From NCBI GenBank assembly GCA_946410085.1, contig CAMJZA010000001.1:90797-135435 (forward strand): a stretch of DNA of 44,639 bases. The letters run 5' to 3'. This document shows, piece after piece, positions 1-6,964 of the stretch (the stretch's first letter is position 1; each line of letters begins with the position of its first letter). The translations under genes and the position numbers were made by a program. Source of the stretch: an uncultured Treponema sp. (GTDB taxonomy: Bacteria > Spirochaetota > Spirochaetia > Treponematales > Treponemataceae). A model generated the notes under the pieces. It saw nothing but the letters and a program-made list of their open reading frames with translations, was not told where the DNA came from and ran no database searches.

Positions 1-271
1 AGACGTTCATAAGATGTGCCCTCTTTCCCGTCGGATGGTCAAAGGTGGGCATGACGCTGATGTAGCTCAGGCTTGCGCAGCCCGCGATTTTGTCGCCTTC
101 CATCGCAAAGACAGTCGTCTGGTCGCCCTTCAGGAAGTATTCGCGGCTGCATTCGACCAGGGTTTTGTCAAAGGCCGCGCTTTCATCCATTCCGTTCACT
201 ATCCTGAGCATCTCAAGGCGGATTTGCATCAAGGCCTCGATGTCGTCCGCACTTGTCTTTTTTATTTCCAT
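1..271 (-). CDS. GNAT family N-acetyltransferase, 3' part cut off by the window edge
   Basis: The reverse strand reads from an ATG at 271, behind a strong AGGAGG (281-286), into the left edge with no stop, about 90 codons. The peptide opens MEIKKTSADDIEALMQIR and continues through FAMEGDKIAGCASLSYISV, the typical first beta-alpha units of a GNAT fold, in which small acyl-CoA-dependent acetyltransferases begin. The acetyl-CoA-binding motif A lies outside the window, so the substrate cannot be guessed. It sits 18 bp downstream of the cupin-GNAT gene on the same strand and is probably co-transcribed with it. The family call is inferred from fold-typical residues only. Confidence 0.75.
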   Translation of the reverse strand, partial: MEIKKTSADDIEALMQIRLEMLRIVNGMDESAAFDKTLVECSREYFLKGDQTTVFAMEGDKIAGCASLSYISVMPTFDHPTGKRAHLMNV

Positions 272-289
272 AGGTCATTCCTCCTGTCA

Positions 290-1069
290 TTACAAATCAA
301 GAAGCATAAACACGTCGGCTTTGTCGTTGTCGTTGTATCGCCCGGTCTCCTTGAATCCAAGCGAACGGTACAAGCGTAATGCCCTGCCGTATTGCTTCAT
401 CGAGTCAAGATAGATTTTTTTGTAGCCGTTCTTTTTTGCAAAGTCGATGGCGGATGTGGCGAGCTTGCAGCCTAGCTTTTTCCCCTGATAATTCTTGTTC
501 AGGTACATCGCCTTCAGTTCGCAGCCGGATTCATTCAACTTTTTAAGGGCTACGGTTCCGATTATTTTGCTGCCATCCTTCATGCAGAGAAAAAGAATGA
601 AATTGTGTTTTATGTCCTGATAAATCTTGTGCCGTGATAGAGGCTCGAATGTCTTTCCTGCCTGTGCGAATTCCTCCGCCAAAAATGCATGTACATCAAC
701 CTTCATCTCGTCAGAGTAATTTGCGATTTCAAAGGGGCAAACCCTCATTCCCCCGAATGCGTGGATTGAGCGGGTTCCGGCCTTTACCCTCCCGCCCTGC
801 AGGCTGCCTTTCGGAATGAAAAGCTCGTCTCCCGCACGGAGCAAATGCTCTTCCCCGTCAATCGTAACAAGATATTCCCCCTCAACGCAAAGCATCCATT
901 CATCGTAGTCGTGCCTGTGCTCTTTTGAAACGCGGTCGGCCTTGTAGGTCCAGAAGGCCATCTGGCTTCCGTCGTTCGCGGTGTAGTAACAGCCTTCTAT
1001 GTCCGGCGTGTTCTGCTGGGATGCGGGAATTTTGTTTTGACTGCGGAACATGAATTCCGGGAATGTCAT
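290..1069 (-). CDS. Cupin-GNAT fusion protein (259 aa)
   Basis: An N-terminal cupin domain (about residues 30-115; His-rich KEHRHDYDEWMLCVEGEY and a late HAFGG strand) is joined to a C-terminal GNAT acetyltransferase (about 120-259; motif A LNKNYQGKKLGCKLA, then YRSLGF). The cupin probably senses or binds a small ligand or metal and the GNAT half transfers an acyl group; the substrate is unknown. I chose the ATG at 1069 because GGAGGAAG lies just upstream. An upstream in-frame ATG at 1090 would give seven extra residues but has no good ribosome site. The gene lies between ProC-like and GNAT genes on the same strand, suggesting a small operon of amino-acid or amine modification functions. Confidence 0.8.
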   Translation of the reverse strand: MTFPEFMFRSQNKIPASQQNTPDIEGCYYTANDGSQMAFWTYKADRVSKEHRHDYDEWMLCVEGEYLVTIDGEEHLLRAGDELFIPKGSLQGGRVKAGTRSIHAFGGMRVCPFEIANYSDEMKVDVHAFLAEEFAQAGKTFEPLSRHKIYQDIKHNFILFLCMKDGSKIIGTVALKKLNESGCELKAMYLNKNYQGKKLGCKLATSAIDFAKKNGYKKIYLDSMKQYGRALRLYRSLGFKETGRYNDNDKADVFMLLDL

Positions 1070-1113
1070 GGGCTTCCTCCGTTGTTGCATGGTATGCGCC
1101 GTAATTCTTTCCG

Positions 1114-1920
1114 TCAGAATGACTCCCGTGCCTTTTGGACGATGAGCCGTCTTTTTTCCAGAGTCCGTACGAACATTTCTTCCGCCGCATTCGGGAACAT
1201 GTCGTAGATGACCTTGCTTCCTTCTTCCGTGATACCGCCCTTCGTCGCGACTCGTGAGACCACGTCCTGGAAAGACATTTGTTTTTGTTCCATTAAATTA
1301 GCCGTTGCGGAGACTGTTTTCAAAAGCATCCGCACAATCTGCTCCTCCGGCAATGCCGTGTGGGATTTCGCCGCCCTGCATATTACGTCGAACATCGACG
1401 CGATGAGGCCCGGCATGCAGCTGACAAGCTCGGAACCCATGCCCATCTCGTTTTCGGGAAGCTCCATGACCTCGCCCATGCATCCAAGCAGCGTGCGCAG
1501 ATTTTCCTTGTCGGAATCCAGAACCTGACTGTTCCAGCAGACAAGTGTCTGCGAGCGGTTTATCTCTGCCGTGACGCTGGGAATTACTTTTGCGATCTTT
1601 CGCGGCGCGATTTTCTCAAGCATATCGAACGTGATGTTTCCGTTCAGCGAAACGAGAAGCGAATCTTTTTTAAGCGGGCCGTTGATTTCCGTCACGACTT
1701 CTTTTATGTCGCAGGGGCGGACGCAGACAAAAAGGATGCCGGCGTTTTCTGCCGCCTCTGAGTTTGAGGCGCAGACCGTCGCCTTGTCCGCGATTTCGTT
1801 CAGGCGTTCTTTTGTCCTGTTGGAGACGAACAGGCTGTCTTTGCCCGCGAGCCCTGATTCCAGAAATTTCCGGGCGAGCATCTTTCCCATGCTGCCGTAG
1901 CCGATGATTCCTATGTTCAT
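1114..1920 (-). CDS. Pyrroline-5-carboxylate reductase family protein
   Basis: This 268-aa protein has the N-terminal Rossmann start MNIGIIGYGSMGKMLARKF, a middle segment VSLNGNITFDMLE, and the late family signature near RVATKGGITEEGSKVI. ProC enzymes reduce pyrroline-5-carboxylate to proline with NAD(P)H. The usual GSGPAY-type stretch is altered here (GMGSELVSCMPGLI), so a ProC-like reductase for a related imine is possible and I give no symbol. GGGAGG (1924-1929) supports the ATG at 1920. A GNAT remnant upstream ends at 1917, overlapping this start by 4 nt (ATGA), a sign of former translational coupling. Confidence 0.8.
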   Translation of the reverse strand: MNIGIIGYGSMGKMLARKFLESGLAGKDSLFVSNRTKERLNEIADKATVCASNSEAAENAGILFVCVRPCDIKEVVTEINGPLKKDSLLVSLNGNITFDMLEKIAPRKIAKVIPSVTAEINRSQTLVCWNSQVLDSDKENLRTLLGCMGEVMELPENEMGMGSELVSCMPGLIASMFDVICRAAKSHTALPEEQIVRMLLKTVSATANLMEQKQMSFQDVVSRVATKGGITEEGSKVIYDMFPNAAEEMFVRTLEKRRLIVQKARESF

Positions 1921-2123
1921 CTTTCCCTCCCTTCTGTCCCTGTATGCGTGTCCAAAGTCAACCGCATGTCGCGGTATCGATTTTCCTTTTCCTTGAATCC
2001 CAGTTTTTCGTAAAGACCGTAGCCTGCGTCGGTCGCACTCAGGTCAAGCCGGCAAAGGCCTTTTTCCCTGGCGAACGCTATCAGATTTTTTATCAGGGCC
2101 GTTGCCAGGCCTTTGCCCCGACG
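1917..2123 (-). pseudogene. 5'-truncated GNAT acetyltransferase remnant
   Basis: On the minus strand an open frame without a start codon reads RRGKGLATALIKNLIAFARE, then YGLYEKLGFKEKENRYRDM. These are GNAT motif A and the C-terminal motif B. The frame is closed upstream by a TGA at about 2124-2126, and no ATG, GTG or TTG precedes the conserved part, so the N-terminal half of the domain is missing. The stop overlaps the start of the proC-like gene. It is the third GNAT domain within 2.1 kb, suggesting local duplication followed by decay. A sequencing frameshift is possible but would not explain the missing N-terminal half in the adjacent DNA. Confidence 0.6.
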
Positions 2124-2221
2124 TCATGTTCGTTTTGTTGTCTCCTGCTTTGAGATGAGGATATCATAGCGGTTATTTTTATGTAAGAAAATTATTGAAT
2201 TTACATATTTTGATAACAATA

Positions 2222-2250
2222 TTGCAGCGCTATTGTAAAATCGTTATAAT
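2222..2250 (+). promoter_or_regulatory. Sigma-70 type promoter of the AraC-family gene
   Basis: TTGCAG (2222-2227), a 17-bp spacer and a perfect TATAAT (2245-2250) lie 21 bp upstream of the ATG at 2272, in an AT-rich spacer between divergent genes. Confidence 0.65.
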
Positions 2251-2271
2251 AGCCAGACAGGCGGGGGCAAT

Positions 2272-3174
2272 ATGGCGGAAGCAAAGAGGGGCATCATCAT
2301 GAAGCGGAGGGACGGCTCCGAAATCGTCAGGTATGACGACCCGTCTTTTCCCTCGTACATTTTTGACGGCTACCTCGTGAAAGGCTGCGGCTGGGAGCGC
2401 GTTCCCCATTACCACGAGGACGTGGAGATTCTTTCCGTGAAGGGCGGCGAGATGGCCTACATGGTGGAAGGAACGCTCGTCAGGCTGCAGAAGGGGGACA
2501 CGGTTTTTGTCAATTCCGGGAGCATCCACTATTCCCTTTCGACGACGGACAAGGTTTCCCGCTACATAATCGCGGTCCTTCATCCGAAAATCATCTGCTC
2601 CTCGCCTGCGGTGGAGCAGAAGGCCGTGCGCCCGATCGTCACGGACAAGGCCGTTCCTTTCGTCCATTTCAAGGCGTGTGATTTTGACGCCCTCCCGCTC
2701 TACCAGCTTATGCTCGAGCTGGAGCACGAGTGCAAGGGGAACGAGTTCCTGATCACGAAATGTTTCTTTGAGATCTGGGACATCATAATGCGGCGCTTTA
2801 CCGACGCATACCGCCTCCATGTTCACGGCATGGAGGAAAGCTCAGGCCATGACGCGAGGCTCAAGGCGATGATGCTCTTCATCGACGGGCATTACAGGGA
2901 GCGAATCACTCTCGGCGACATCGCGGCGTCCGGCGGCGTGAGCCGGAGCCTCTGCAACCAGATATTCAACAGGCTTACGGAAAAATCTCCGGTCGAATAC
3001 CTGATGGGCTACCGCTGCCGCAAGGTGGCGGACCTCCTTCTTTCAAGCGGTATGTCCATGCCGGAGATTGCCGACATGACCGGCTTCACGGGCGCGAGCT
3101 ACATGGCGGAGACCTTCAGGAAGCATTTCGGCAAGTCCCCCCGGGAATACAAGAAGTCCCAGGGCGCAAAATAG
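2272..3174 (+). CDS. AraC-family transcriptional regulator with cupin sensor
   Basis: The 300-aa protein has an N-terminal cupin-like sensor (about residues 20-110; PHYHEDVEILSVKGGEMAY, then QKGDTVFVNSGSIHY) and a C-terminal pair of AraC helix-turn-helices (about 200-296; ITLGDIAASGGVSRSLCNQI and MSMPEIADMTGFTGASYMAE, ending FGKSPREYKK). Such proteins bind DNA directly and usually activate carbohydrate genes in response to a sugar held in the cupin. GGCGGGGG precedes the ATG at 2272; an internal ATG at 2299 is a less likely start. Its target is unknown: it is divergent from the ProC-like operon and adjacent to the cassette island, but also fits control of distant sugar genes. Confidence 0.88.
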   Translation: MAEAKRGIIMKRRDGSEIVRYDDPSFPSYIFDGYLVKGCGWERVPHYHEDVEILSVKGGEMAYMVEGTLVRLQKGDTVFVNSGSIHYSLSTTDKVSRYIIAVLHPKIICSSPAVEQKAVRPIVTDKAVPFVHFKACDFDALPLYQLMLELEHECKGNEFLITKCFFEIWDIIMRRFTDAYRLHVHGMEESSGHDARLKAMMLFIDGHYRERITLGDIAASGGVSRSLCNQIFNRLTEKSPVEYLMGYRCRKVADLLLSSGMSMPEIADMTGFTGASYMAETFRKHFGKSPREYKKSQGAK

Positions 3175-3279
3175 TCTTTGGCGGCGGGGGCCGGCCTCAT
3201 TGCTCATTCCGCGCATGACTGCCGGGGAGGGCACGCAGCCTGAGATACGTTTTGCGCCGGGCGTTTTTTTGAGCTGCCG

Positions 3280-3463
3280 CACTGTTCAGTACTGTGTACG
3301 CGGTGTGTTTAACACGGTGCACGCGGTGTGTTTAACACGATGCACTCGGTGTGTTTAACACGGTGCACTCGGTGTGTTTAACACGATGCACGCGCTGTGT
3401 TCAATACGGTGCACTCGCTGTGTTTAACACGATGCAGGGGCCGTGTTTCGCCCCGTATTGCAA
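3280..3463 (+). repeat. 23-bp tandem repeat array (six good units plus degenerate ends)
   Basis: Units start at 3303, 3326, 3349, 3372, 3395 and 3418, with a strict 23-bp period and consensus GTGTGTTTAACACGRTGCAC plus a 3-bp tail. Degenerate units flank them at 3280 and 3441. Position 15 alternates G, A, G, A, G, A, so the last amplification unit was probably a 46-bp pair. Each unit carries the near-dyad GTGTTTAACAC and the palindrome GTGCAC (GTGCAC is lost in the last unit). There are no spacers, so this is not a CRISPR array. It ends where homology between the two HU modules begins. Only a weak trace exists before the second module. Confidence 0.85.
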
Positions 3464-3537
3464 GAAAAAACGACAAAAGTATTTTAAACTCTTACACTAT
3501 ATCGTTTTATTTTTGAGCTTGCATGCTACAAAAAAGA

Positions 3538-3582
3538 CTCCTCCCGGTGATGTATATTTCCGGTACATCAATTTTGAGGAGG
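3538..3582 (+). promoter_or_regulatory. Hairpin sequestering the ribosome-binding site of HU copy 1
   Basis: CTCCTC (3538-3543) pairs with GAGGAG (3576-3581), and TGATGTA with TACATCA inside it, forming a long interrupted stem. The Shine-Dalgarno GAGGAGG (3576-3582) is buried in the 3' arm, 5 nt before the ATG at 3588. The element is identical in the second copy (8213-8257), although the DNA just upstream differs, so it appears to be conserved for function. Confidence 0.6.
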
Positions 3583-3587
3583 ACGAT

Positions 3588-4163
3588 ATGTCTGAAACGT
3601 TACAAACGAGCTTCAGTAATACTGAGGCAAAGGGAAGGATCACGCTGTTCAGGAATTACCTTGACGGCGGGAATGGCTATTACGGAAGGTTCAACCGCAA
3701 CACCGTAACGATGCGAACGCTCATAGCCCGCATTCAGGCCCGGAAGGCCGGAACCAACGAGCTGAACGTGCAGGAGATTGCAGGGTTCCTGAAAGAGGAA
3801 ATCCTTGCGGCCCTGCGGAACGGTGAAGCGGTGAACGTCATGGACCTGGGAACCCTGTTCATCGCCACGAGGGGAAAGTATGACGGCAGTTCCTTTGTGG
3901 CAGCAGGCGGCCGCCCGCCCCTGCAGATGAAGTTCACCCCCTCCGGGCTGACGCAGGGGACGGAGCGTGTGCCGGGACAGCTTATGCCCATCTGCATAAA
4001 ATACTTGCTGCAGTCGACAAAACCGTGTATAGTAATGATATGGTGTGTCCGGCGGGCATTTTATACCGACAGTTTTCGCAGAATAAGATGCTTACGCTGG
4101 ATACGGAGAATATCTGTTATGTGGACGCCCGCACTGGGGCGCTTAGGAGATAAAAATGAGTAG
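3588..4163 (+). pseudogene. Truncated HU-like DNA-binding protein (DUF4469 lost)
   Basis: The first roughly 125 residues equal those of the intact gene at 8263, apart from one V-to-M change. The HU-like N-terminal domain (ITLFRNYLDGGNGYYGRFNR, then MDLGTLFIATRGKY) is therefore complete. After GLTQGT a 542-bp deletion puts the frame into downstream non-coding DNA and across the core site, ending at a TAG at 4161-4163. That stop overlaps the DUF262 start at 4156 by 8 nt. The Ig-like DUF4469 domain is gone. The product could still bind DNA and may couple translation into the first cassette gene, but it is best treated as a degraded copy. Confidence 0.75.
4116..4142 (+). other. Integron-like core site with conserved cassette leader (array start)
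   Basis: GTTATGT (4116-4122) is followed by GGACGCCCGCACTGGGGCGC. The same right-hand sequence follows the cores at 5970, 7523 and 9333, while the left flanks differ between HU-module and attC sites. Such switching at the core is what cassette recombination at G/TT produces. CGCCC and GGGCG can pair as a small hairpin in the 5' leader of each cassette. No left attC half is visible here, so it may act as the attI-like or platform end. Confidence 0.55.
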
Positions 4164-5910
4164 TATAAAAGTAAAAGATTTCTTTAATGGACGATTTTTT
4201 GAAATTCCAAAATATCAGCGTGGTTATGCATGGGAAATACAAAATATTCGAGATTTGTTTGATGATCTAATGGAAGCAATTGATTCAAATTCAACTCATT
4301 ATATTGGAACTATTGTATTATCCAAAGATAGTAATAAAGATGAAACATATTATGTAGTTGATGGACAGCAAAGAATTACAACAATTACAATGATTATAAA
4401 GGGTCTTATAGACTGTTTGCTAGATAAAGATAAATATTTTTATGAAAGATTCTATTTATTAGAAGATGGAAATTATAGATTAACACCTCTCAATAGAGAT
4501 AAAGAGTATTTTATAGCATTGCTAAATGGCGAATTAAGAAATCCTGAAAATAAAAGTCAACGAGCCATGTATGATGCGATGAAAGAAATAAAATTAAGAA
4601 TTGACACGATTGAGAATAAACAAGATTTCTTAAAAGCTATCGAAAAACTTGAAGTTATGGAATTCGTTGAAGATTCTGAAGGTGATGCAATTAGAATTTT
4701 CCAAACTGTAAATGACCGTGGAAAAGCTCTATCTAATACAGAAAAAATAAAAAGTCTTTTAATATATTTCTCAAATAAATATTTACAAAAAAAATATGAT
4801 GATAAAATTAACGATGCATTTAGTAATGTATTTGAGCTTTATGATGATATAAAACAGGCTGGTGAGAATCTAAATATTACACTTTTTAAAAATAAGGAAT
4901 TCAATGAAGATAATATAATGCGATATCACTTTATTGCCTATTTCAATGATAATTATGACCCAACTCCTGGTTACATTCTAAAACACTTAAAAGATGTACT
5001 GACGGAGTTTAGAACTTCACAAGCGTATGACGAAATTGAGAGTTTTATTTCGAACTACATTCAAACTTTGGAATCTTTTTTTATTAGTTTGAAAAATATC
5101 TTAATTAGAGCAGATTCAAATGAAAAGTATTATAAAATTTTTTCCATTTTGCAATTATCGGCTACACTATATCCATTAACTGTAAAATTGGAAACTCTAG
5201 GTAAACTTGACGAGAGCTACGAAATAAATAGTAATAAAACAATTTCCATTATTGATATGCTTGAGCTTATTGATGTTCGTGTATATAAAACAAGAGGAAC
5301 TGATCCAAAAGCTCAAATAGCTCGTTATACATATGAAATTGAGAATTCAACAACTGTTGAAGATATTATCAATTGGTTGATGTGGTTTAATGGATATTGG
5401 ATGCCAAAAGAACAATTCATGTCTGCTCTTAATTCAAATATCTATGGAAACAGAGCCTTAAACCATATCTATATAAGCTACTGTGAATATGTTTCTAATT
5501 CAAAATTCTCTATAGTGGATTTAAAGAATATATCTTCATTAAATCCAAATATTGAACATATTTTAGCGCAAACTCCAGATTTTAATCCAATTGCATTAGG
5601 CTTTAGTGATGATGAGGATTATGTAAACTATGAACATCGATTAGGAAATCTTACTTTGCTTGAAAAAAGTTACAATTCAAGTATTCAAAATAAAATTGCA
5701 GTAGATAAAGTTGAAACATATGATCGCAGTTATTTTATTATGACTAATAAAGTTGGAACTGAAATTTCTGCGAAAGGACATTTTAAGAAAGATGATGTAA
5801 TAGATAGAACGAAAGTTTTAGCAAAATACATTTCAGAAAAATGGTGGTGTGAAATAGAAAATACAGCAGATGTGTTGAATTATTCGCAAAACTCTGTTGA
5901 AGAAGAGTAA
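4156..5910 (+). CDS. DUF262/DUF1524 (GmrSD-like) putative nuclease, cassette 1
   Basis: This 584-aa protein has an N-terminal DUF262 domain with FFEIPKYQRGYAWE (about residues 13-27) and VVDGQQRITTITMI (about 76-90), the nucleotide-binding and hydrolysing signatures of the GmrS/ParB-like fold. The C-terminal DUF1524 domain carries an HNH-type pattern (IEHILAQ about 466 and YEHRLGNLTLLEKSYN about 492-508). The family includes the modified-DNA nucleases GmrSD and BrxU and the phosphorothioation-sensing SspE, so a phage-defence role is likely; the modification recognised is unknown. AGGAG (4145-4149) supports the start. The gene is far richer in AT than its surroundings and is immediately followed by an attC-like site, so it is a captured cassette gene. 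Confidence 0.88.
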   Translation: MSSIKVKDFFNGRFFEIPKYQRGYAWEIQNIRDLFDDLMEAIDSNSTHYIGTIVLSKDSNKDETYYVVDGQQRITTITMIIKGLIDCLLDKDKYFYERFYLLEDGNYRLTPLNRDKEYFIALLNGELRNPENKSQRAMYDAMKEIKLRIDTIENKQDFLKAIEKLEVMEFVEDSEGDAIRIFQTVNDRGKALSNTEKIKSLLIYFSNKYLQKKYDDKINDAFSNVFELYDDIKQAGENLNITLFKNKEFNEDNIMRYHFIAYFNDNYDPTPGYILKHLKDVLTEFRTSQAYDEIESFISNYIQTLESFFISLKNILIRADSNEKYYKIFSILQLSATLYPLTVKLETLGKLDESYEINSNKTISIIDMLELIDVRVYKTRGTDPKAQIARYTYEIENSTTVEDIINWLMWFNGYWMPKEQFMSALNSNIYGNRALNHIYISYCEYVSNSKFSIVDLKNISSLNPNIEHILAQTPDFNPIALGFSDDEDYVNYEHRLGNLTLLEKSYNSSIQNKIAVDKVETYDRSYFIMTNKVGTEISAKGHFKKDDVIDRTKVLAKYISEKWWCEIENTADVLNYSQNSVEEE

Positions 5911-5913
5911 ATC

Positions 5914-5976
5914 ACATAACAAAGGTTCGTAGCCGACAGCGGGTCAAGCCCGCTGCGGTACAACCAGTTGTTATGT
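5914..5976 (+). other. attC-like recombination site 1 (63 bp)
   Basis: It starts 4 nt after the DUF262 stop. Outer arms ACATAACAA and TTGTTATGT are exact complements. Inside, GGTT pairs with AACC, GTA with TAC, CCG with CGG and CAGCGGG with CCCGCTG. Single unpaired bases C, G and A all lie on the left arm and the loop is TCAAG. Mostly palindromic arms with extrahelical bases on one side are the hallmark of integron attC sites folded as single strands. The core GTTATGT departs from GTTRRRY at one position. The orientation agrees with all cassette genes being on the plus strand. The conserved leader continues to 5996. Confidence 0.8.
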
Positions 5977-6008
5977 GGACGCCCACACTGGGGCGCTTGT
6001 ATTAAAAA

Positions 6009-6869
6009 ATGGAATTAACAGAAAACATTAAAAAAGAATTTATTTCCTCATTTCAAAGATTAATAACTTCCATAAATCGTGTAATTGACAATGAATATTA
6101 TGATTATCAACAAGTAAATGAAATATATAAAACATATATTGAATATTGCAAAGCTTTCCAGTCAATAAATTGTTATTCTAATGTTCCCCTCAATACAAAT
6201 ATTAAATTTCCAAAACAAATAATTAAATCAAATTGGGCGGGTAAAGCTACAACAAAAGAAATTTTTCTTTTTGGTAAATATACAAGAAGAAATTATTATT
6301 TTGAAAAGAAAGTCAAAGAAATGTTCGAAGAAATGAAGCCTAATTTGCAATTAATTTATTTGCATTTAAAAAATGATTCCAGTTCAAATGAAAAGTATAA
6401 AAACAAATTGATTGAAATTATTAATAATCAGCCAAAAATCCATAAAATAAAAACTCTAAAAGAAAACTTCATTAGATATACACTTTTGATTCTTTCTTTA
6501 ATTTTATTTTTCTTAGTAGCTTTTATAGGAACAGATTTAAAGTTTTTATTTAGGAATACAGAAATTGGTCATGCTTTTTCATATATGATAAATTTAAACG
6601 ATTTTGAATTCCGTATTCCAGAATATCAAAAGAAATCTTGCTCAATTTTCTGGAACGAAAAAGTTATATATGAAAACGGGAAAATCAATCGAAAAAATAT
6701 TAGAGCAGCCAGATATTTATATGGCGAAAATTCTATAGAAATAAAAACAGATAATTTTTCAAAGAATTATAGTTTCTACAAAGAAAACAACTGGAACTAT
6801 TATATATTCAAAATAAAGGTGTATAATGATGATTGTGCTTTTTGGATTGATGGGAAAATTCAAAAATGA
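6009..6869 (+). CDS. Cassette 2: unknown single-pass membrane protein (286 aa)
   Basis: I do not recognise this protein. Residues 1-155 are charged and look helical (EFISSFQRLITSINRV near the start, KKVKEMFEEMKPNLQ in the middle). One strongly hydrophobic segment, TLLILSLILFFLVAFIG, spans about 157-174. The remaining roughly 110 residues are rich in Tyr, Asn, Lys and Phe, probably a beta-rich domain across the membrane. It is very AT-rich, lacks an obvious Shine-Dalgarno before the ATG at 6009, and lies exactly between attC-like site 1 and the half attC at 6880, so it is a complete cassette gene. A membrane effector or sensor for the neighbouring nuclease is conceivable but is only a guess from position. 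Confidence 0.75.
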   Translation: MELTENIKKEFISSFQRLITSINRVIDNEYYDYQQVNEIYKTYIEYCKAFQSINCYSNVPLNTNIKFPKQIIKSNWAGKATTKEIFLFGKYTRRNYYFEKKVKEMFEEMKPNLQLIYLHLKNDSSSNEKYKNKLIEIINNQPKIHKIKTLKENFIRYTLLILSLILFFLVAFIGTDLKFLFRNTEIGHAFSYMINLNDFEFRIPEYQKKSCSIFWNEKVIYENGKINRKNIRAARYLYGENSIEIKTDNFSKNYSFYKENNWNYYIFKIKVYNDDCAFWIDGKIQK

Positions 6870-6879
6870 ATAAAAAATC

Positions 6880-6919
6880 ACATAACAAAGGTTCGTGGCC
6901 GACAGCGGGGCGAGCCCGC
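6880..6919 (+). other. Half attC-like site 2, converted into a terminator-like hairpin
   Basis: ACATAACAAAGGTTCG and the following left arm match attC site 1, and the loop stem GCGGG-GCGAG-CCCGC is complete, but the sequence then switches to CTTTTTG. The inner arm is lost after CCCGC, and no GTTATGT core or cassette leader follows. The stem plus the T tract (6921-6925) resembles an intrinsic terminator for cassette 2. The brnT promoter begins at 6927, so the BrnTA unit was joined here by a deletion or an imprecise event. Confidence 0.65.
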
Positions 6920-6926
6920 CTTTTTG

Positions 6927-6964
6927 TTGACAAAATCATCATGGTATAATTATAATATAATTAT
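6927..6964 (+). promoter_or_regulatory. brnTA promoter with AT-rich palindromic operator
   Basis: TTGACA (6927-6932), an 18-bp spacer and TATAAT (6951-6956) end 6 nt before the brnT ATG at 6963, so the transcript may be leaderless. ATAATTAT (6946-6953), AAT and ATAATTAT (6957-6964) form an inverted repeat across the -10 and the start codon. That placement suits autorepression by the BrnA antitoxin, which is known for this family. Confidence 0.6.

Larger units (their letters stand above)
3450..4142 (+). repeat. HU-module direct repeat, left copy (internally deleted)
   Basis: Leader, HU-like gene start, a tail of about 150 bp and a core site match the right copy at 8126-9359 with few substitutions. 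This copy lacks the equivalent of about 8639-9180 (542 bp). The joint lies at CAGGGGACGG followed by AGCGTGTGCC near 3962. The right copy still carries a 9-bp direct repeat, GACGCAGGG (8625-8633 and 9168-9176), close to both deletion ends, which suggests short-homology deletion. The two copies bracket the cassettes in direct orientation, so homologous recombination between them would excise about 5 kb. Confidence 0.85.

Noticed and set aside
3280..3463. CRISPR array
   Set aside because: The 23-bp units adjoin directly, with no unique spacers and no cas genes.
3351..3587. Coding extension upstream of the first HU gene
   Set aside because: The open frame runs through the tandem repeat and leader, while the Shine-Dalgarno and identity with the second copy fix the start at 3588.
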